From Spartinivicinus marinus (GTDB taxonomy: Bacteria; Pseudomonadota; Gammaproteobacteria; Pseudomonadales; Zooshikellaceae), in contig NZ_JAPJZK010000001.1 of the NCBI RefSeq assembly GCF_026309355.1, forward strand, positions 3,802,501 to 3,866,500: 64,000 bases of DNA. The letters are read 5' to 3'. Position numbers and translations under genes: made by a program. Positions within the stretch are counted from its first letter, which is position 1, and each line of letters opens with the position of its first letter. Below, piece after piece: positions 9,504 to 19,570 of this stretch. The notes under the pieces are model-generated. The model ran no database searches. It was not told the origin of the DNA and saw only the letters and a program-made list of their open reading frames with translations.

Positions 9504-11000
9504 ATGAGTAAAGAGATTCTGTTAGTTGTCGACTCGGTATCCAATGAGAAAGGGGTACCGCCAGAAGTCATCTTTGAGGCAATAGAGGTTGCTTTGGCAA
9601 CTGCAACCAAAAAACGCTATGACTCTGAGATGGATGTCAGAGTTGCTATTAATCGTGCGACAGGCGATTACGACACTTTTCGTCGTTGGTCTGTTGTGGA
9701 AGATGAAGATTTTGACAGTCCAGGCACACAATTAACAGTTGATGAAGCTCAGGAGAAAGATACCTCATTGCATGCTGGTGATTACTGGGAAGAACAAATT
9801 GAGTCTGTCGAGTTTGGCCGAATCGCTGCCCAAACGGCTAAACAGGTTATTGTTCAGAAAGTAAGAGAGGCTGAGCGAGCTCAAATTGTTGAGGCTTATC
9901 GCGAGAAATTAGGTGATCTGGTTAGTGGCACAGTTAAAAAAGTGACGCGTGACAATATTATTGTTGATTTAGGTAATAATGCAGAAGCTTTATTAGCTAG
10001 AGACCAGCTAATTCCTCGGGAATCTTTTCGGGTTGGTACGCGAGTGAGAGCCTTACTCTACGATATTCGTAAAGAAAATCGTGGCCCACAGTTAATGCTG
10101 AGCCGAGCCTGTTCTGAAATGCTGATTGAGCTATTTAAGATTGAAGTGCCTGAGATAGCAGAAGAAGTAATTGAAGTTAAAGGTGCAGCTAGGGATCCAG
10201 GCTCCAGAGCGAAAATTGCCGTCAAAACCAATGATGGTCGAATTGATCCCGTAGGTGCTTGTGTTGGTATGCGCGGTGCTAGGGTTCAGGCTGTATCAGG
10301 AGAGCTGGGGAACGAGCGGATTGATATCGTACTTTGGGACGATAACCCCGCTCAGTTAGTTATCAATGCAATGTCTCCTGCTGAGGTAGCTTCCATTATT
10401 GTAGATGAAGATACTCACGCAATGGATATTGCAGTGGCAGAAGATAACCTGGCACAGGCAATTGGTCGTAATGGCCAAAACGTTCGACTAGCTAGTGAGC
10501 TAACTGGTTGGACTCTCAATGTTATGACTGAAGAAGAGGCGAGTAAAAAGCAAGCTCAAGAGACAGGTGATATTGTTGGCCAGTTTGTTCAGCAACTGGA
10601 TGTTGATCATGAAGTTGCTGAGCTATTGGTTGAAGAAGGCTTTACCAGCCTTGAAGAAGTGGCCTATGTGCCGCAGGAAGAAATGTTAGAGATTGATGGT
10701 TTTGATGAAGAGATTGTCAACGAGCTGCGTCAACGGGCAAAAGACAAACTACTCACCCAGGCAATTGCTTCTGAAGAACAGCTAGAAAGTGCTCAGCCAG
10801 CGCAAGATTTATTAGAAATGGATGGTATGGATAAACACTTGGCCTATGAACTGGCCAGTAAAGGAATTATCACCATGGAAGATCTTGCTGAACAATCAAT
10901 TGATGATTTGTTAGAGATTGAAGGCATTGATGAGACACAAGCTGGTGAATTAATTATGACTGCGCGAGCACCGTGGTTTGAAGACGGGCAGCAACAGTAA
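9504..11000 (+). CDS. nusA: Transcription termination/antitermination protein NusA
   Basis: NusA binds RNA polymerase and nascent RNA and controls pausing, termination and antitermination. The 498-residue order is the gammaproteobacterial one: N-terminal polymerase-binding domain (1 to about 125), S1 domain (about 135-200, [19 protein letters not shown]), two KH domains with [14 protein letters not shown] and [12 protein letters not shown], and two C-terminal acidic helix-hairpin-helix repeats (about 365-430 and 440-490). It lies between rimP and infB. Confidence 0.97.
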   Translation: MSKEILLVVDSVSNEKGVPPEVIFEAIEVALATATKKRYDSEMDVRVAINRATGDYDTFRRWSVVEDEDFDSPGTQLTVDEAQEKDTSLHAGDYWEEQIESVEFGRIAAQTAKQVIVQKVREAERAQIVEAYREKLGDLVSGTVKKVTRDNIIVDLGNNAEALLARDQLIPRESFRVGTRVRALLYDIRKENRGPQLMLSRACSEMLIELFKIEVPEIAEEVIEVKGAARDPGSRAKIAVKTNDGRIDPVGACVGMRGARVQAVSGELGNERIDIVLWDDNPAQLVINAMSPAEVASIIVDEDTHAMDIAVAEDNLAQAIGRNGQNVRLASELTGWTLNVMTEEEASKKQAQETGDIVGQFVQQLDVDHEVAELLVEEGFTSLEEVAYVPQEEMLEIDGFDEEIVNELRQRAKDKLLTQAIASEEQLESAQPAQDLLEMDGMDKHLAYELASKGIITMEDLAEQSIDDLLEIEGIDETQAGELIMTARAPWFEDGQQQ

Positions 11001-11026
11001 TAACCACGGGGAGAGGAGATTAGTTG

Positions 11027-13579
11027 ATGGCAGAAGTGACAGTAGAACAACTAGCCTTAGTAGTCGGCGCTCCAGTTGAGCGTTTATTAAAGCAAATGAG
11101 TGAGGCTGGATTACCACAAACCAGTCCAGAGCAAGTTGTATCAGATAAAGAAAAGCAAGCTTTATTAGCTTATTTAAAACAAAGTCATGGTGGTTCTTCC
11201 GCAGAGCCGAAAAAAATCACCATTAAGCGTAAGACAGTAAGTCAGCTAAAGGTTTCTGGTCAAGGTAAAAGCAAAACAGTTAATGTAGAGGTTCGTAAAA
11301 AACGGACTTATGTAAAGCGAAATCTTGTTGCTGAAATTGAAGCAGAGAAAAAACGCCTTACTGAAGAAGCTGAGCAAGAGAAGTTAGTCGAAGAAAAGCG
11401 CCAGCAAGAGAAAAAAGCGAAAACAGAAGCTGAAGCCAGTAAGAAAAAAGACGGGGGCCGTCAGCAAGAAAGTGCTCGTCAACAAGATACTAAGCCATCA
11501 AAGCCTAAGCGGGAAAAACGCCCTGATGCAGCTCCAGCGGCTGTGCCTACAACAACGCCCGCTGATATAGAAGCGCAGGCTGATGCAGGTCGTGGCAAAG
11601 GTAAAGGTAAAAAAGGCGGTGGCCCAGACAAAGCATCTGCTCCTGCAGGTAAACGTAAAGGGCGTGGTCGCTTTGAGCGAGGAGGAGATAGTTTCGACGA
11701 CGATGAAGGTATAGGACGGAGAAAGCCGGCTGGTCGTCGAGATTCAAAGGGTAAGGCTAAAAAGCCGAAACTGGTTGCTTCAAAGCCAAATGTTCATGGT
11801 TTTGCGATGCCAACTCAACCGGTTATTCATGAGGTTAGCCTACCTGAAACAATTACTGTTGCCGAGCTAGCACAGAAAATGTCAGTGAAGGCGGCAGAAG
11901 TAATCAAAGCCATGTTCAAAATGGGCTCAATGGTTACTATTAACCAGGTAATAGATCAGGACACTGCAGCAGTTGTGGTAGAAGAAATGGGCCACAAAGT
12001 GAAGTTGGTTAAAGCTGATGCTATTGAAGATAGCCTGGAAGAAGAGCTTAAGCAGACTATTGGTGAAGAAGCTAATCGTGCACCAGTAGTCACTGTTATG
12101 GGGCACGTCGACCATGGTAAAACCTCGTTGCTGGACTACATCCGTAAGAGTCGGGTTCAGTCAGGTGAAGCAGGTGGCATCACTCAGCACATTGGTGCCT
12201 ATCATGTGAAGTCAGGTGATAATTTTATTACCTTCCTTGATACCCCAGGTCACGCTGCATTTACAGCAATGCGGGCGCGCGGTGCAAAAGCAACTGATGT
12301 TGTTATTTTGGTTGTAGCTGCAGATGATGGTGTGATGCCACAAACAGAGGAAGCCATTCAACACGCTAAAGCGGCAGAAGTGCCAATTGTTGTAGCGATC
12401 AACAAAATGGATAAGCCTGATGCTGATCCAGATCGTGTTAAAAACGAGCTTGCGGCGAGAGACGTCATCCCTGAAGACTGGGGTGGTGATACCCAAATGA
12501 TCCCTGTATCAGCTCATACTGGTGATGGTATTAGTGAGCTACTGGAAGGTGTGCTGCTTCAGTCTGAATTACTTGAGCTAAAAGCAGCTCCAGATTCACC
12601 TGGACGTGGTGTGGTTGTTGAGTCTCGCTTAGATAAAGGGCGTGGACCAGTTGCCACTGTACTGGTTCAGAATGGTACCTTGCGCCAAGGTGATAACGTG
12701 CTGGTTGGTCAACAGTATGGTCGTGTGCGCGCGATGCTTAATGAGGTCGGTGTTCAGGTAAAAGAAGCAGGCCCTTCCATTCCAGTAGAAATTTTAGGCC
12801 TTGACGGTACTCCGGATGCGGGTGATGAGCTACTTGTTGTTAAAGACGAGAAAAAAGCACGTGAAATAGCCCTATTCAGGCAAGGTAAGTTCCGTGAAGT
12901 GAAGCTGGCTCGTCAACAAGCGGCTAAGCTGGAAAGTATGTTTGCCAGCATGGGCAGTGATGAGAAGAAAACACTTAATATTGTCCTTAAAGCTGACGTA
13001 CGAGGCTCGCTGGAAGCGTTAACTTCTGCACTAACTGATTTAGGTAATGAAGAAGTTGAAGTAAAAGTCGTCTCAAGTGGCGTAGGTGGAATCACTGAAA
13101 CAGATGCCAACTTAGCACTTGCTTCTAGTGCCGTTATTTTTGGTTTTAACGTTCGTGCCGATGCAACGGCAAGAAAAATTGTTGAAACTGAAGAGCTTGA
13201 TATGCGCTACTACAGTGTTATCTATGACATCATTGATGATGTGAAGAAAGCTCTGACAGGTATGCTAAAAGCTGAATTTAGAGAGCAAATTGTTGGTGTG
13301 GCAGAAGTAAGAGATATCTTCAGGTCACCTAAGTTTGGCTTGATTGCGGGCTGTATGGTGGTTGAAGGTATTGTTTTCCGTAATGAGCGTATCAGAGTAT
13401 TGCGGGATAACATCGTTATTTATGAGGGAGAGCTTGAGTCGCTGCGCCGTTATAAAGATGACGTTAATGAAGTCCGTAATGGTATGGAGTGTGGTATTGG
13501 CGTTAAGAATTACACAGATGTTAAAGAAGGCGACAAGATAGAGGTTTATAAGTCTATCGAAGTGGAGCGTTCCCTTTAA
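11027..13579 (+). CDS. infB: Translation initiation factor IF-2
   Basis: IF-2 is the GTPase that brings initiator tRNA to the 30S subunit and promotes subunit joining. I chose ATG at 11027 over the preceding TTG at 11024: GAGGAG lies 8 bases upstream and [21 protein letters not shown] is the family start. That gives 850 residues. A charged, low-complexity linker (about 60-260) follows the first IF2_N domain. The second IF2_N unit ([23 protein letters not shown]) precedes the G domain, with GHVDHGKT at 359-366, DTPGH and [10 protein letters not shown]-terminal beta-barrel and fMet-tRNA-binding domains complete it. Confidence 0.97.
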   Translation: MAEVTVEQLALVVGAPVERLLKQMSEAGLPQTSPEQVVSDKEKQALLAYLKQSHGGSSAEPKKITIKRKTVSQLKVSGQGKSKTVNVEVRKKRTYVKRNLVAEIEAEKKRLTEEAEQEKLVEEKRQQEKKAKTEAEASKKKDGGRQQESARQQDTKPSKPKREKRPDAAPAAVPTTTPADIEAQADAGRGKGKGKKGGGPDKASAPAGKRKGRGRFERGGDSFDDDEGIGRRKPAGRRDSKGKAKKPKLVASKPNVHGFAMPTQPVIHEVSLPETITVAELAQKMSVKAAEVIKAMFKMGSMVTINQVIDQDTAAVVVEEMGHKVKLVKADAIEDSLEEELKQTIGEEANRAPVVTVMGHVDHGKTSLLDYIRKSRVQSGEAGGITQHIGAYHVKSGDNFITFLDTPGHAAFTAMRARGAKATDVVILVVAADDGVMPQTEEAIQHAKAAEVPIVVAINKMDKPDADPDRVKNELAARDVIPEDWGGDTQMIPVSAHTGDGISELLEGVLLQSELLELKAAPDSPGRGVVVESRLDKGRGPVATVLVQNGTLRQGDNVLVGQQYGRVRAMLNEVGVQVKEAGPSIPVEILGLDGTPDAGDELLVVKDEKKAREIALFRQGKFREVKLARQQAAKLESMFASMGSDEKKTLNIVLKADVRGSLEALTSALTDLGNEEVEVKVVSSGVGGITETDANLALASSAVIFGFNVRADATARKIVETEELDMRYYSVIYDIIDDVKKALTGMLKAEFREQIVGVAEVRDIFRSPKFGLIAGCMVVEGIVFRNERIRVLRDNIVIYEGELESLRRYKDDVNEVRNGMECGIGVKNYTDVKEGDKIEVYKSIEVERSL

Positions 13580-13605
13580 AGTAAGAGTTAGAGAGCAATA
13601 TTTGA

Positions 13606-14022
13606 ATGGCAAGAGAATATAGCCGAACCCAGCGTGTTTCTGATCAGATTAAGCGTGAGCTAGCCAGTCTGATTCAGCTTGAAATTAAAGATCCTCGTTT
13701 GGGTATGGTCACGGTCAGTGCAGTAGAAGTGTCTAAAGACTTAGCTTATGCAAAAGTTTATGTCACCTTCTTGGCAATAGATGACCAGCAACCAGTCGAT
13801 GAAAAGTTAGCGGTATTAAATCATGCGGCAGGCTTCTTGCGTTCAGTGCTCGCAAAGTCCATCAAGCTAAGAACAATACCCCAGCTCAGCTTTTATTATG
13901 ATGACAGCATCAGCAGAGGGCGGTATCTATCTAGTTTAATAGATAAAGCGATGGCTGCTGATGGCCAGCATCGTTCAGCTGAGTCTGGTGAACAAGATAA
14001 TACCAATCAAGAAGCGGAGTAA
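13606..14022 (+). CDS. rbfA: 30S ribosome-binding factor RbfA
   Basis: RbfA binds immature 30S particles and helps processing of the 16S rRNA 5' end, notably in the cold. The 138-residue protein has the KH-like fold signature: RVSDQIKRELASLIQLEIKD at the start, then VSAVEVSKDLAYAKVYVTF and the conserved RTIPQLSFYYDDSISRGRYLSSLIDKA. The C-terminal tail is acidic and variable. It sits 26 bases after infB and ends 3 bases before the truB start, in the usual operon order. Confidence 0.96.
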   Translation: MAREYSRTQRVSDQIKRELASLIQLEIKDPRLGMVTVSAVEVSKDLAYAKVYVTFLAIDDQQPVDEKLAVLNHAAGFLRSVLAKSIKLRTIPQLSFYYDDSISRGRYLSSLIDKAMAADGQHRSAESGEQDNTNQEAE

Positions 14023-14025
14023 GTA

Positions 14026-14967
14026 GTGGGGCGTCGTCGTCAACGGGGCAGGCCTGTTAGTGGAATTATTCTGACTGATAAACCTCAGGGTTTGACTTCC
14101 AATCAAGTGTTGCAACAAGTAAAGCGCTTATTTGGTGCCGCTAAGGCTGGTCATACGGGAAGTCTCGATCCACTGGCAACAGGGGTGTTACCTATTTGCT
14201 TAGGTGAGGCTACTAAATATTCTCAGTATTTATTAGATGCTGATAAAGGCTATCGGACCACTGCAACCCTGGGCGCAAAGACCACGACAGGTGATGCGGA
14301 AGGTGAAATAATTGAGCAAAAACCAGTGGCTGATATTTCTGAAGCGCAAATAGATAGTGTGCTGCCTCAGTTTATGGGTGAAATTCAGCAAATACCTTCT
14401 ATGTACTCGGCCATTAAAGTGGATGGCCAGCCACTCTATAAACTAGCCCGACAAGGGGTAGAGATAGAGCGAAAAGCCCGTACAGTACGTATCTATTCAC
14501 TGAAAAAATTACAGTACCAGTCTCCTGAATTAAAACTGGAAGTACTTTGCAGTAAGGGCACCTATATTCGTTCTTTGGTTGAAGATATTGGTGAGCAGCT
14601 AGGATGTGGTGGCTATGTTAGTGAGCTACGCCGTTTTAGTGCAGGGCCTTATGATGAAGAGCAGCTGTACACGTTTGAGCAGTTACAACAAATACGTGAT
14701 GAAGGTGGTCATCAGGCTTTAGATGAGCTGCTATTACCAGTCGATACAGCTGTGATGCATTGGCCTGAAGTGCTTCTTACCGAAGCGACAGGTTTTTATG
14801 TACAACAGGGGCAGCCAGTCACGGTATCTAAGGCACCAACGAGTGGCTGGGTTCGGCTTTATTTAGGTGAGCAGCGACAGTTTATCGGAATTGGTGAAAT
14901 TGATGACGAAGGCCGAGTTGCACCTAGGCGACTTATCAAAACAAATGTTGTAAACACTACTGGATAA
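14026..14967 (+). CDS. truB: tRNA pseudouridine(55) synthase TruB
   Basis: TruB isomerises U55 to pseudouridine in the T loop of tRNAs and also acts as a tRNA-folding chaperone. The 313-residue protein begins at a GTG with GCGGAG upstream. The catalytic aspartate is D48 in GHTGSLDPLATGVLP. YSAIKVDGQPLYKLARQG, RTVRIYSLKK and SKGTYIRSLVEDIG are the other TruB blocks. The C-terminal PUA-like domain covers about 250-310. It closes the nusA operon before rpsO. Confidence 0.96.
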   Translation: MGRRRQRGRPVSGIILTDKPQGLTSNQVLQQVKRLFGAAKAGHTGSLDPLATGVLPICLGEATKYSQYLLDADKGYRTTATLGAKTTTGDAEGEIIEQKPVADISEAQIDSVLPQFMGEIQQIPSMYSAIKVDGQPLYKLARQGVEIERKARTVRIYSLKKLQYQSPELKLEVLCSKGTYIRSLVEDIGEQLGCGGYVSELRRFSAGPYDEEQLYTFEQLQQIRDEGGHQALDELLLPVDTAVMHWPEVLLTEATGFYVQQGQPVTVSKAPTSGWVRLYLGEQRQFIGIGEIDDEGRVAPRRLIKTNVVNTTG

Positions 14968-14978
14968 GAATTGATTCT

Positions 14979-15006
14979 TTGTTAGAATACGCTCGCTTGG
15001 TATCTA
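14979..15006 (+). promoter_or_regulatory. Possible sigma-70 promoter for rpsO
   Basis: TTGTTA (14979-14984), a 16-base gap and TATCTA (15001-15006) stand in the 147-base gap between truB and rpsO. E. coli rpsO also has its own promoter here. The match to consensus is moderate and unproven. Confidence 0.3.
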
Positions 15007-15114
15007 TGATTATCAGGCAAGCATGTAAGCGGCTGTAAATATGCATGGCTGCTTTTGTAAACTGATGCAACTAAAGCATTAATAAATTGACTACTGCATA
15101 TTGAGGAAATTGCA

Positions 15115-15381
15115 ATGTTGTCTGCTGAGAAAAAAGCGCAAGTTATTAAAGATTATCAAGTTAAAGAAGGTGATACTGGTTCACCAGAAGTGCAGGTTGC
15201 TTTGCTGACTGCAAATATCGAAGGTTTGCAATCTCACTTTCAAACTCACATTCATGACCACCACTCTCGTCGTGGTCTGATTCGTATGGTTAACCAACGT
15301 CGTAAGTTGCTTGATTATTTAAAGAGAAAAGATGTTGAGCGCTACCGTACTCTGATTAAGCGTTTAGGTCTGCGCCGGTAA
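15115..15381 (+). CDS. rpsO: 30S ribosomal protein S15
   Basis: S15 is a primary 16S rRNA-binding protein that organises the platform of the small subunit. The 88-residue sequence has the family pattern, with [23 protein letters not shown] and [24 protein letters not shown], the helices that contact the rRNA junction. TGAGGAA precedes the ATG. A strong terminator at 15446-15477 separates it from pnp. In E. coli S15 represses its own mRNA through a pseudoknot over the start site. I did not resolve one here. Confidence 0.97.
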   Translation: MLSAEKKAQVIKDYQVKEGDTGSPEVQVALLTANIEGLQSHFQTHIHDHHSRRGLIRMVNQRRKLLDYLKRKDVERYRTLIKRLGLRR

Positions 15382-15445
15382 TTCAGGCGTAGGTAAAGCT
15401 ATGCGCCAATCGGCTGCCTGTAAAATGAGGCTTAGTCGGTACTAT

Positions 15446-15481
15446 ACACCGCTAAAACATTTTTGTTTTAGCGGTGTTTTC
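15446..15481 (+). terminator. Strong Rho-independent terminator after rpsO
   Basis: Perfect 13-bp arms, ACACCGCTAAAAC (15446-15458) and GTTTTAGCGGTGT (15465-15477), flank the loop ATTTTT and are followed by a T-run. It ends the rpsO transcript. Any read-through enters the pnp leader. Confidence 0.9.
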
Positions 15482-15526
15482 GTTTTTAAAAAATAGATTT
15501 ATCTGACATACCTAAAATCGCCGACG

Positions 15527-15588
15527 TTGGCTATAACCTCTGCATCCCCGCCAGCATGATGAGCATCATTACAGAAAGGTCTAGCCAA
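15527..15588 (+). promoter_or_regulatory. pnp leader hairpin, candidate RNase III/PNPase autoregulatory stem
   Basis: TTGGCTA (15527-15533) pairs with TAGCCAA (15582-15588). Further in, CCT pairs with AGG and CTG with CAG, and the top has ATGAT/ATCAT around GAGC (15556-15569). In E. coli the pnp leader forms a long hairpin that RNase III cuts and PNPase then degrades, giving autoregulation. A long stem at the same position suggests the same control. Downstream, 15621-15633 and 15640-15652 are two copies of the 13-mer TAAGAATTTTTAG. Confidence 0.55.
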
Positions 15589-15674
15589 ATGGTATAGACA
15601 GAGCTAATAACAACTATTAGTAAGAATTTTTAGTATTAATAAGAATTTTTAGATATTTATAGAAGGATAATCCT

Positions 15675-17762
15675 GTGAATCCAATAAAGAAGACATTTCA
15701 ATTTGGTGATCAAACTGTCACCATGGAAACTGGCCGAGTAGCAAGGCAGGCTAGTGGTGCAGTGATGGTTACCATTGGTGAGCTAGCTGTACTTACCACT
15801 GTAGTCGCTGCAAAAACAGCGAAAGAAGGCCAAGATTTTTTCCCGCTATCTGTTCACTACCAAGAAAAAATGTATGCTGCAGGCAGAATTCCTGGTGGCT
15901 TTCATAAGCGTGAAGGACGGCCAAGTGAAAAAGAAACCTTAACTTCTCGTTTAATTGACCGCCCCATTCGCCCATTATTTCCAAAAGGCTTTATGAATGA
16001 AGTACAAGTAATTTGTACTGTAGTCTCTACTGATAAAAAACAAGATCCTGATATTGCAGCAATGATTGGTACTTCAGCTGCGTTAGCACTATCTGGTGTG
16101 CCATTCAGTGGCCCTATTGGTGCTGCTCGGGTAGGTTTTGTTGAAGAGCGTGGTTATATTTTAAACCCAAGTTTTAAAGACCTTGAGCGCTCTGAGCTAG
16201 ACATGGTGGTAGCGGGTACTTCAGAAGCCGTATTAATGGTTGAGTCTGAAGCGCAAGAGCTGACCGAAGATGAAATGCTTGGGGCTGTGCTCTATGCTCA
16301 CCAAGAGTGTCAGGTTGTTATTCAAGCCATTAAAGAATTTGCTCAGGAAGTTCAAGTGACACCATGGGAATGGCAGCCTGCTGAAGAAAATATTTCCCTG
16401 GCTGATGCGGTTAAAGCTGACTTTGAGCAGATGATAATAGACGCTTATAAAGTGACAGAAAAAATGCAGCGCTATGATCGTCTGTCAGGTTTGCGTGACC
16501 AAGCAATAGAAAAATATGTTGATGATGAAGCTGGGGTGACTGCAAACAACGTTATTGCTGCGTTTGGCTCATTAGAGAAAAAGCTGGTCAGGCAAAATGT
16601 TGTAAATGGCTTACCAAGAATTGATGGTCGTGACACTAAAACAGTACGCCCATTGAATGTTGAAGTTGGTGTATTGCCAAAGACTCATGGTTCAGCCTTA
16701 TTCACCCGTGGTGAAACCCAAGCATTAGTGGTAACCACCCTTGGTACCACCAGAGATGCGCAAATTATCGATTTTCTTGAAGGTGAGAAAAAAGACAACT
16801 TCTTAATGCACTATAATTTCCCACCTTATTCTGTAGGTGAGTGTGGTCGAATGGGTGGTACTGGACGTCGTGAAATTGGTCATGGTCGTTTAGCGCGTCG
16901 TGGTATTCAAGCAATGTTACCAAAGGGTGATGAGTTCCCTTATACCGTTCGTGTTGTATCTGAAATTACTGAGTCAAATGGCTCAAGCTCAATGGCTTCA
17001 GTATGTGGTGCCAGCCTGGCGTTAATGGATGCTGGTGTACCATTAAAAGCACCCGTTGCAGGTATTGCGATGGGGCTGGTTAAAGAAGATAGCAAGTTTG
17101 CAGTATTAACGGATATTCTTGGTGATGAAGACCACTTAGGTGATATGGATTTTAAAGTGGCGGGTACTTCTGAAGGGATTACTGCACTGCAAATGGATAT
17201 TAAAATCCAAGGCATTACTGAAGAGATTATGGAATTAGCTTTAGAGCAAGCAAGAGATGCTCGCTTACATATTCTTGAAGAAATGAATAAAGTCATCAGC
17301 AGAGGCCGCACAGAACTATCTGAACATGCACCCACTATGCTAACAATGAAAATTGACTCGGATAAAATCCGTGATGTTATTGGTAAAGGTGGTGCAACTA
17401 TTCGTTCAATTTGTGAAGACACTGGCGCTTCAGTGGACATTGACGATAGCGGTGAAATAAAAATATTTGCTGAGAATAAAGACGCTGCCAAAAAAGCTGA
17501 AGACCGGGTATTGGAAATTACCTCTGAAGCTGAAATAGGTCAGATTTATCAAGGCAAGGTGACTCGTGTAGTCGATTTTGGTGCATTTGTTAGTGTGTTA
17601 CCAGGTAAAGAAGGCTTAGTACATATTTCTCAGATTTCTAACCAGCGCGTAGAGAAAGTAAGTGATTACTTAAAGGAAGGCCAGGAAGTCAATGTCAAGG
17701 TAATGGATATTGATAATCGTGGTCGGATTAAGCTTACCATGAAAAATCTTGAAACAGCTTAA
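15675..17762 (+). CDS. pnp: Polyribonucleotide nucleotidyltransferase (PNPase)
   Basis: PNPase is the trimeric 3'-to-5' phosphorolytic exoribonuclease of the RNA degradosome. The 695 residues hold two RNase PH domains joined by an alpha-helical region (first about 1-145, second about 310-545), with [21 protein letters not shown] and [21 protein letters not shown] domain ([15 protein letters not shown], about 560-600) and an S1 domain ([33 protein letters not shown], about 620-690) follow. It starts at GTG 15675 with AGAAGGA upstream. The leader hairpin above suggests autoregulation. Confidence 0.97.
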   Translation: MNPIKKTFQFGDQTVTMETGRVARQASGAVMVTIGELAVLTTVVAAKTAKEGQDFFPLSVHYQEKMYAAGRIPGGFHKREGRPSEKETLTSRLIDRPIRPLFPKGFMNEVQVICTVVSTDKKQDPDIAAMIGTSAALALSGVPFSGPIGAARVGFVEERGYILNPSFKDLERSELDMVVAGTSEAVLMVESEAQELTEDEMLGAVLYAHQECQVVIQAIKEFAQEVQVTPWEWQPAEENISLADAVKADFEQMIIDAYKVTEKMQRYDRLSGLRDQAIEKYVDDEAGVTANNVIAAFGSLEKKLVRQNVVNGLPRIDGRDTKTVRPLNVEVGVLPKTHGSALFTRGETQALVVTTLGTTRDAQIIDFLEGEKKDNFLMHYNFPPYSVGECGRMGGTGRREIGHGRLARRGIQAMLPKGDEFPYTVRVVSEITESNGSSSMASVCGASLALMDAGVPLKAPVAGIAMGLVKEDSKFAVLTDILGDEDHLGDMDFKVAGTSEGITALQMDIKIQGITEEIMELALEQARDARLHILEEMNKVISRGRTELSEHAPTMLTMKIDSDKIRDVIGKGGATIRSICEDTGASVDIDDSGEIKIFAENKDAAKKAEDRVLEITSEAEIGQIYQGKVTRVVDFGAFVSVLPGKEGLVHISQISNQRVEKVSDYLKEGQEVNVKVMDIDNRGRIKLTMKNLETA

Positions 17763-17903
17763 GGGCACTTCTAAAAATGCACTTTTTGCGCGATAGCTGT
17801 GTTAGCTCCGTACTCAGATCCTCATGTATTACTAATACACTGTGGCCTTCCGTGCGGTGCTGTCTTGCTCTCACGAAAAAATTACTATTTTTAGAGGCAC
17901 CCT
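17762..17903. repeat. MITE-like imperfect palindrome directly after pnp
   Basis: The ends are inverted: AGGGCACTTCTAAAAAT at 17762-17778 and ATTTTTAGAGGCACCCT at 17887-17903, with 14 of 17 positions matching. The complementarity continues inward through T-rich/A-rich arms. The centre is a small hairpin TGTATTA-C-TAATACA (17825-17839). The element begins at the last base of the pnp stop codon and lies between that stop and the pnp terminator. The layout resembles a non-coding mobile repeat or a structured mRNA 3' end. Only one copy is in this window. Confidence 0.5.
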
Positions 17904-17924
17904 GCCATCGTTTGAGTAATTGAG

Positions 17925-17950
17925 GGGTCGCAAGACCCTTTTGCTTTTTT
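17925..17950 (+). terminator. pnp terminator
   Basis: GGGTC (17925-17929), loop GCAA, GACCC (17934-17938), then TTTTGCTTTTTT. It lies beyond the palindromic element. The rest of the gap to 18189 is AT-rich and holds no gene that I can support. It probably carries the promoter for the downstream PAAR gene, but I could not pick out a convincing one. Confidence 0.75.
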
Positions 17951-18189
17951 AGATTTATACTGAACGTGTATTAAACTAACCACCTTATCATTTCTGTCTT
18001 TCTCCCATTTAGCATCACCTTTACTCGTCAAATTGACTATTTTAATGTTCTACATAAGTAGTATAAAAAGGTGTAGTCATTACTGGTAATATTCCTATAT
18101 CAGCAATAAATTCTTCATTGAATCAATATAACCAGTGAATAACTTGATATCAGTGTTTTGCGTAGTAGAAAATGTCTGGGAGCGTGATT

Positions 18190-18480
18190 ATGCCGGCAGC
18201 AACACGGCTTGGTGATATTTGTACAGGACATGGTTGTTTTCCGCCTCGTCCATCTATCACTGGTAGTACCAATGTCTTAATTAATGGCCGGCCAGCAATA
18301 AAAGCGGGTGATATGTATATGCCCCATGGCTGCCCTAACTGTCCTCCTCACCCTGGTTCTTTAGCTGCAGGTTCATCCTCTGTCATGATTAATGGCTCTG
18401 CTGCTGGTCGAGTGGGAGATAGAATTAGTTGTGGAGGCTCCGTCGCGATGGGCAGTAGTGACGTTTTTATTGGTGGTTAA
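18190..18480 (+). CDS. PAAR-domain protein (type VI secretion spike tip)
   Basis: PAAR proteins sharpen the VgrG spike of the type VI secretion system and can carry effectors. This 96-residue form is a bare PAAR domain with no effector extension: MPAATRLGDICTGHGCFPPRPS, then NVLINGRPAIKAGD and SSSVMINGSAAGRVGDRISCGG, the repeated turns that build the cone. Histidine and cysteine residues (CTGHGC, HGCPNCPPHP) fit zinc binding at the tip. ATG 18190 is preferred because GGGAG lies 7 bases upstream. An in-frame ATG at 18172 has no such site. It heads the T6SS region. Confidence 0.88.
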   Translation: MPAATRLGDICTGHGCFPPRPSITGSTNVLINGRPAIKAGDMYMPHGCPNCPPHPGSLAAGSSSVMINGSAAGRVGDRISCGGSVAMGSSDVFIGG

Positions 18481-18643
18481 CTTATACTGCTTGTAACTAG
18501 TTTTTAGCAATGAAAATGACTGCTAAATAGTCACTTGCCTGGTCATTTAGAACCTAATCTTTGAACTACAAACTGGTAGCCCTTTTATTACCTTTATTAA
18601 TTGGATGCTTTTGGGAATGGTGATCTATTAGGATTAAGCTGTC

Positions 18644-18673
18644 TTGATGGTCTACCCTTTGGAAAGATAGGAT
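18644..18673 (+). promoter_or_regulatory. Possible promoter for the SapC-like gene
   Basis: TTGATG (18644-18649), an 18-base gap and TAGGAT (18668-18673) precede the ATG at 18742. Earlier in the same gap TTTAGCA (18503-18509) and TGCTAAA (18521-18527) form a 7-bp hairpin after the PAAR gene. Both are modest matches. Confidence 0.28.
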
Positions 18674-18741
18674 ACACTACTAGTGATTTATTGGCTTGCG
18701 GCGTATATGCGTCTACCCCAATTAAGCAAAGAAGACAGAGG

Positions 18742-19545
18742 ATGAACCAGAAAAAGTATGCGTTTTATCAACACATAGTGCCGCTGCGAGCTGCTGATCA
18801 CCATCAGCTTGAGCTGGTTGAAAATAATCAATATGGTTTTGCTAAATCAGTTAACGCGGTCTACCTCGCAGATATTGAGTTTAATCAAGCTTGCAAGTTT
18901 TACCCGATAGTATTTGTTCAGCATGAAGATCAGATCCAACCCAGTGCTCTATTAGGCTTGGAGCATCAGGTGAACCTGTTTGTTAATGACAAAGGTATCT
19001 GGACTGTTAAATATGTTCCTGCCTATATCCGACGGTATCCGTTTATTTTGGCAGATGTACCAGAGAATAATAATGAGTTGGTCGTATGTATTGATGATGC
19101 TGCGCCTATGTTAACCACTGCTGGTGATACAGAAGGCAAAGAATTATTTACTGAACAAGGTGAGAGTAGTGAGTACCTACAAAGTAAAGTTGATTTTTTA
19201 AAACACTTTCAACAAGCCAGTGGTTCAACGCAAACTTTTTGTCAGAAATTGAAGACTCTCGATTTATTTGAACCAATGAATGCTCAAATAAATATGCATA
19301 AAGGTGATAATTTATCCCTCACTGGTTTTATGGTTGTAAGTAAGAAAAAACTACAAACTTTACCTGAATCACAACTTAGAGAATTAATTGTAACCAATTA
19401 TATGCAGTTGATTTATGAACATTTAAGCTCTCTCAGCAATTTAAGTCTATTAGTTGATAAGACTGCAGCGTTAAGGACTATCAGGAAAGCAAAGCAAGCT
19501 AAAAGTGAAAGCAGTAAAAGTAACAGAAGCAGTAAAAGAAGCTAA
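18742..19545 (+). CDS. SapC family protein
   Basis: This 267-residue protein matches the SapC family as I know it: an N-terminal YQHIVPLRAADHHQLEL, then YGFAKSVNAVYLADIEFNQACKFYPIVFVQ, LLGLEHQVNLFVNDKGIW, YIPAYIRRYPF-type (here YVPAYIRRYPFIL) and LVVCIDD. SapC was named from a Campylobacter S-layer-linked locus. Its biochemical role is not established. ATG 18742 is chosen because AGAGG sits just upstream and the homologous region starts there. The frame stays open back to 18601, but that part shows no family similarity. The C-terminus is a K/S-rich tail. It lies between PAAR and tssA, 25 bases before tssA, so it is probably co-transcribed with the T6SS genes. Confidence 0.72.
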   Translation: MNQKKYAFYQHIVPLRAADHHQLELVENNQYGFAKSVNAVYLADIEFNQACKFYPIVFVQHEDQIQPSALLGLEHQVNLFVNDKGIWTVKYVPAYIRRYPFILADVPENNNELVVCIDDAAPMLTTAGDTEGKELFTEQGESSEYLQSKVDFLKHFQQASGSTQTFCQKLKTLDLFEPMNAQINMHKGDNLSLTGFMVVSKKKLQTLPESQLRELIVTNYMQLIYEHLSSLSNLSLLVDKTAALRTIRKAKQAKSESSKSNRSSKRS

Positions 19546-19570
19546 AGGGAATAAAGAGGACTGATAGAGC

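Noticed and set aside
18601-18741. 47-residue N-terminal extension of the SapC-like protein
   Set aside because: No family similarity, no ribosome binding site at 18601, and the segment carries a promoter-like sequence.
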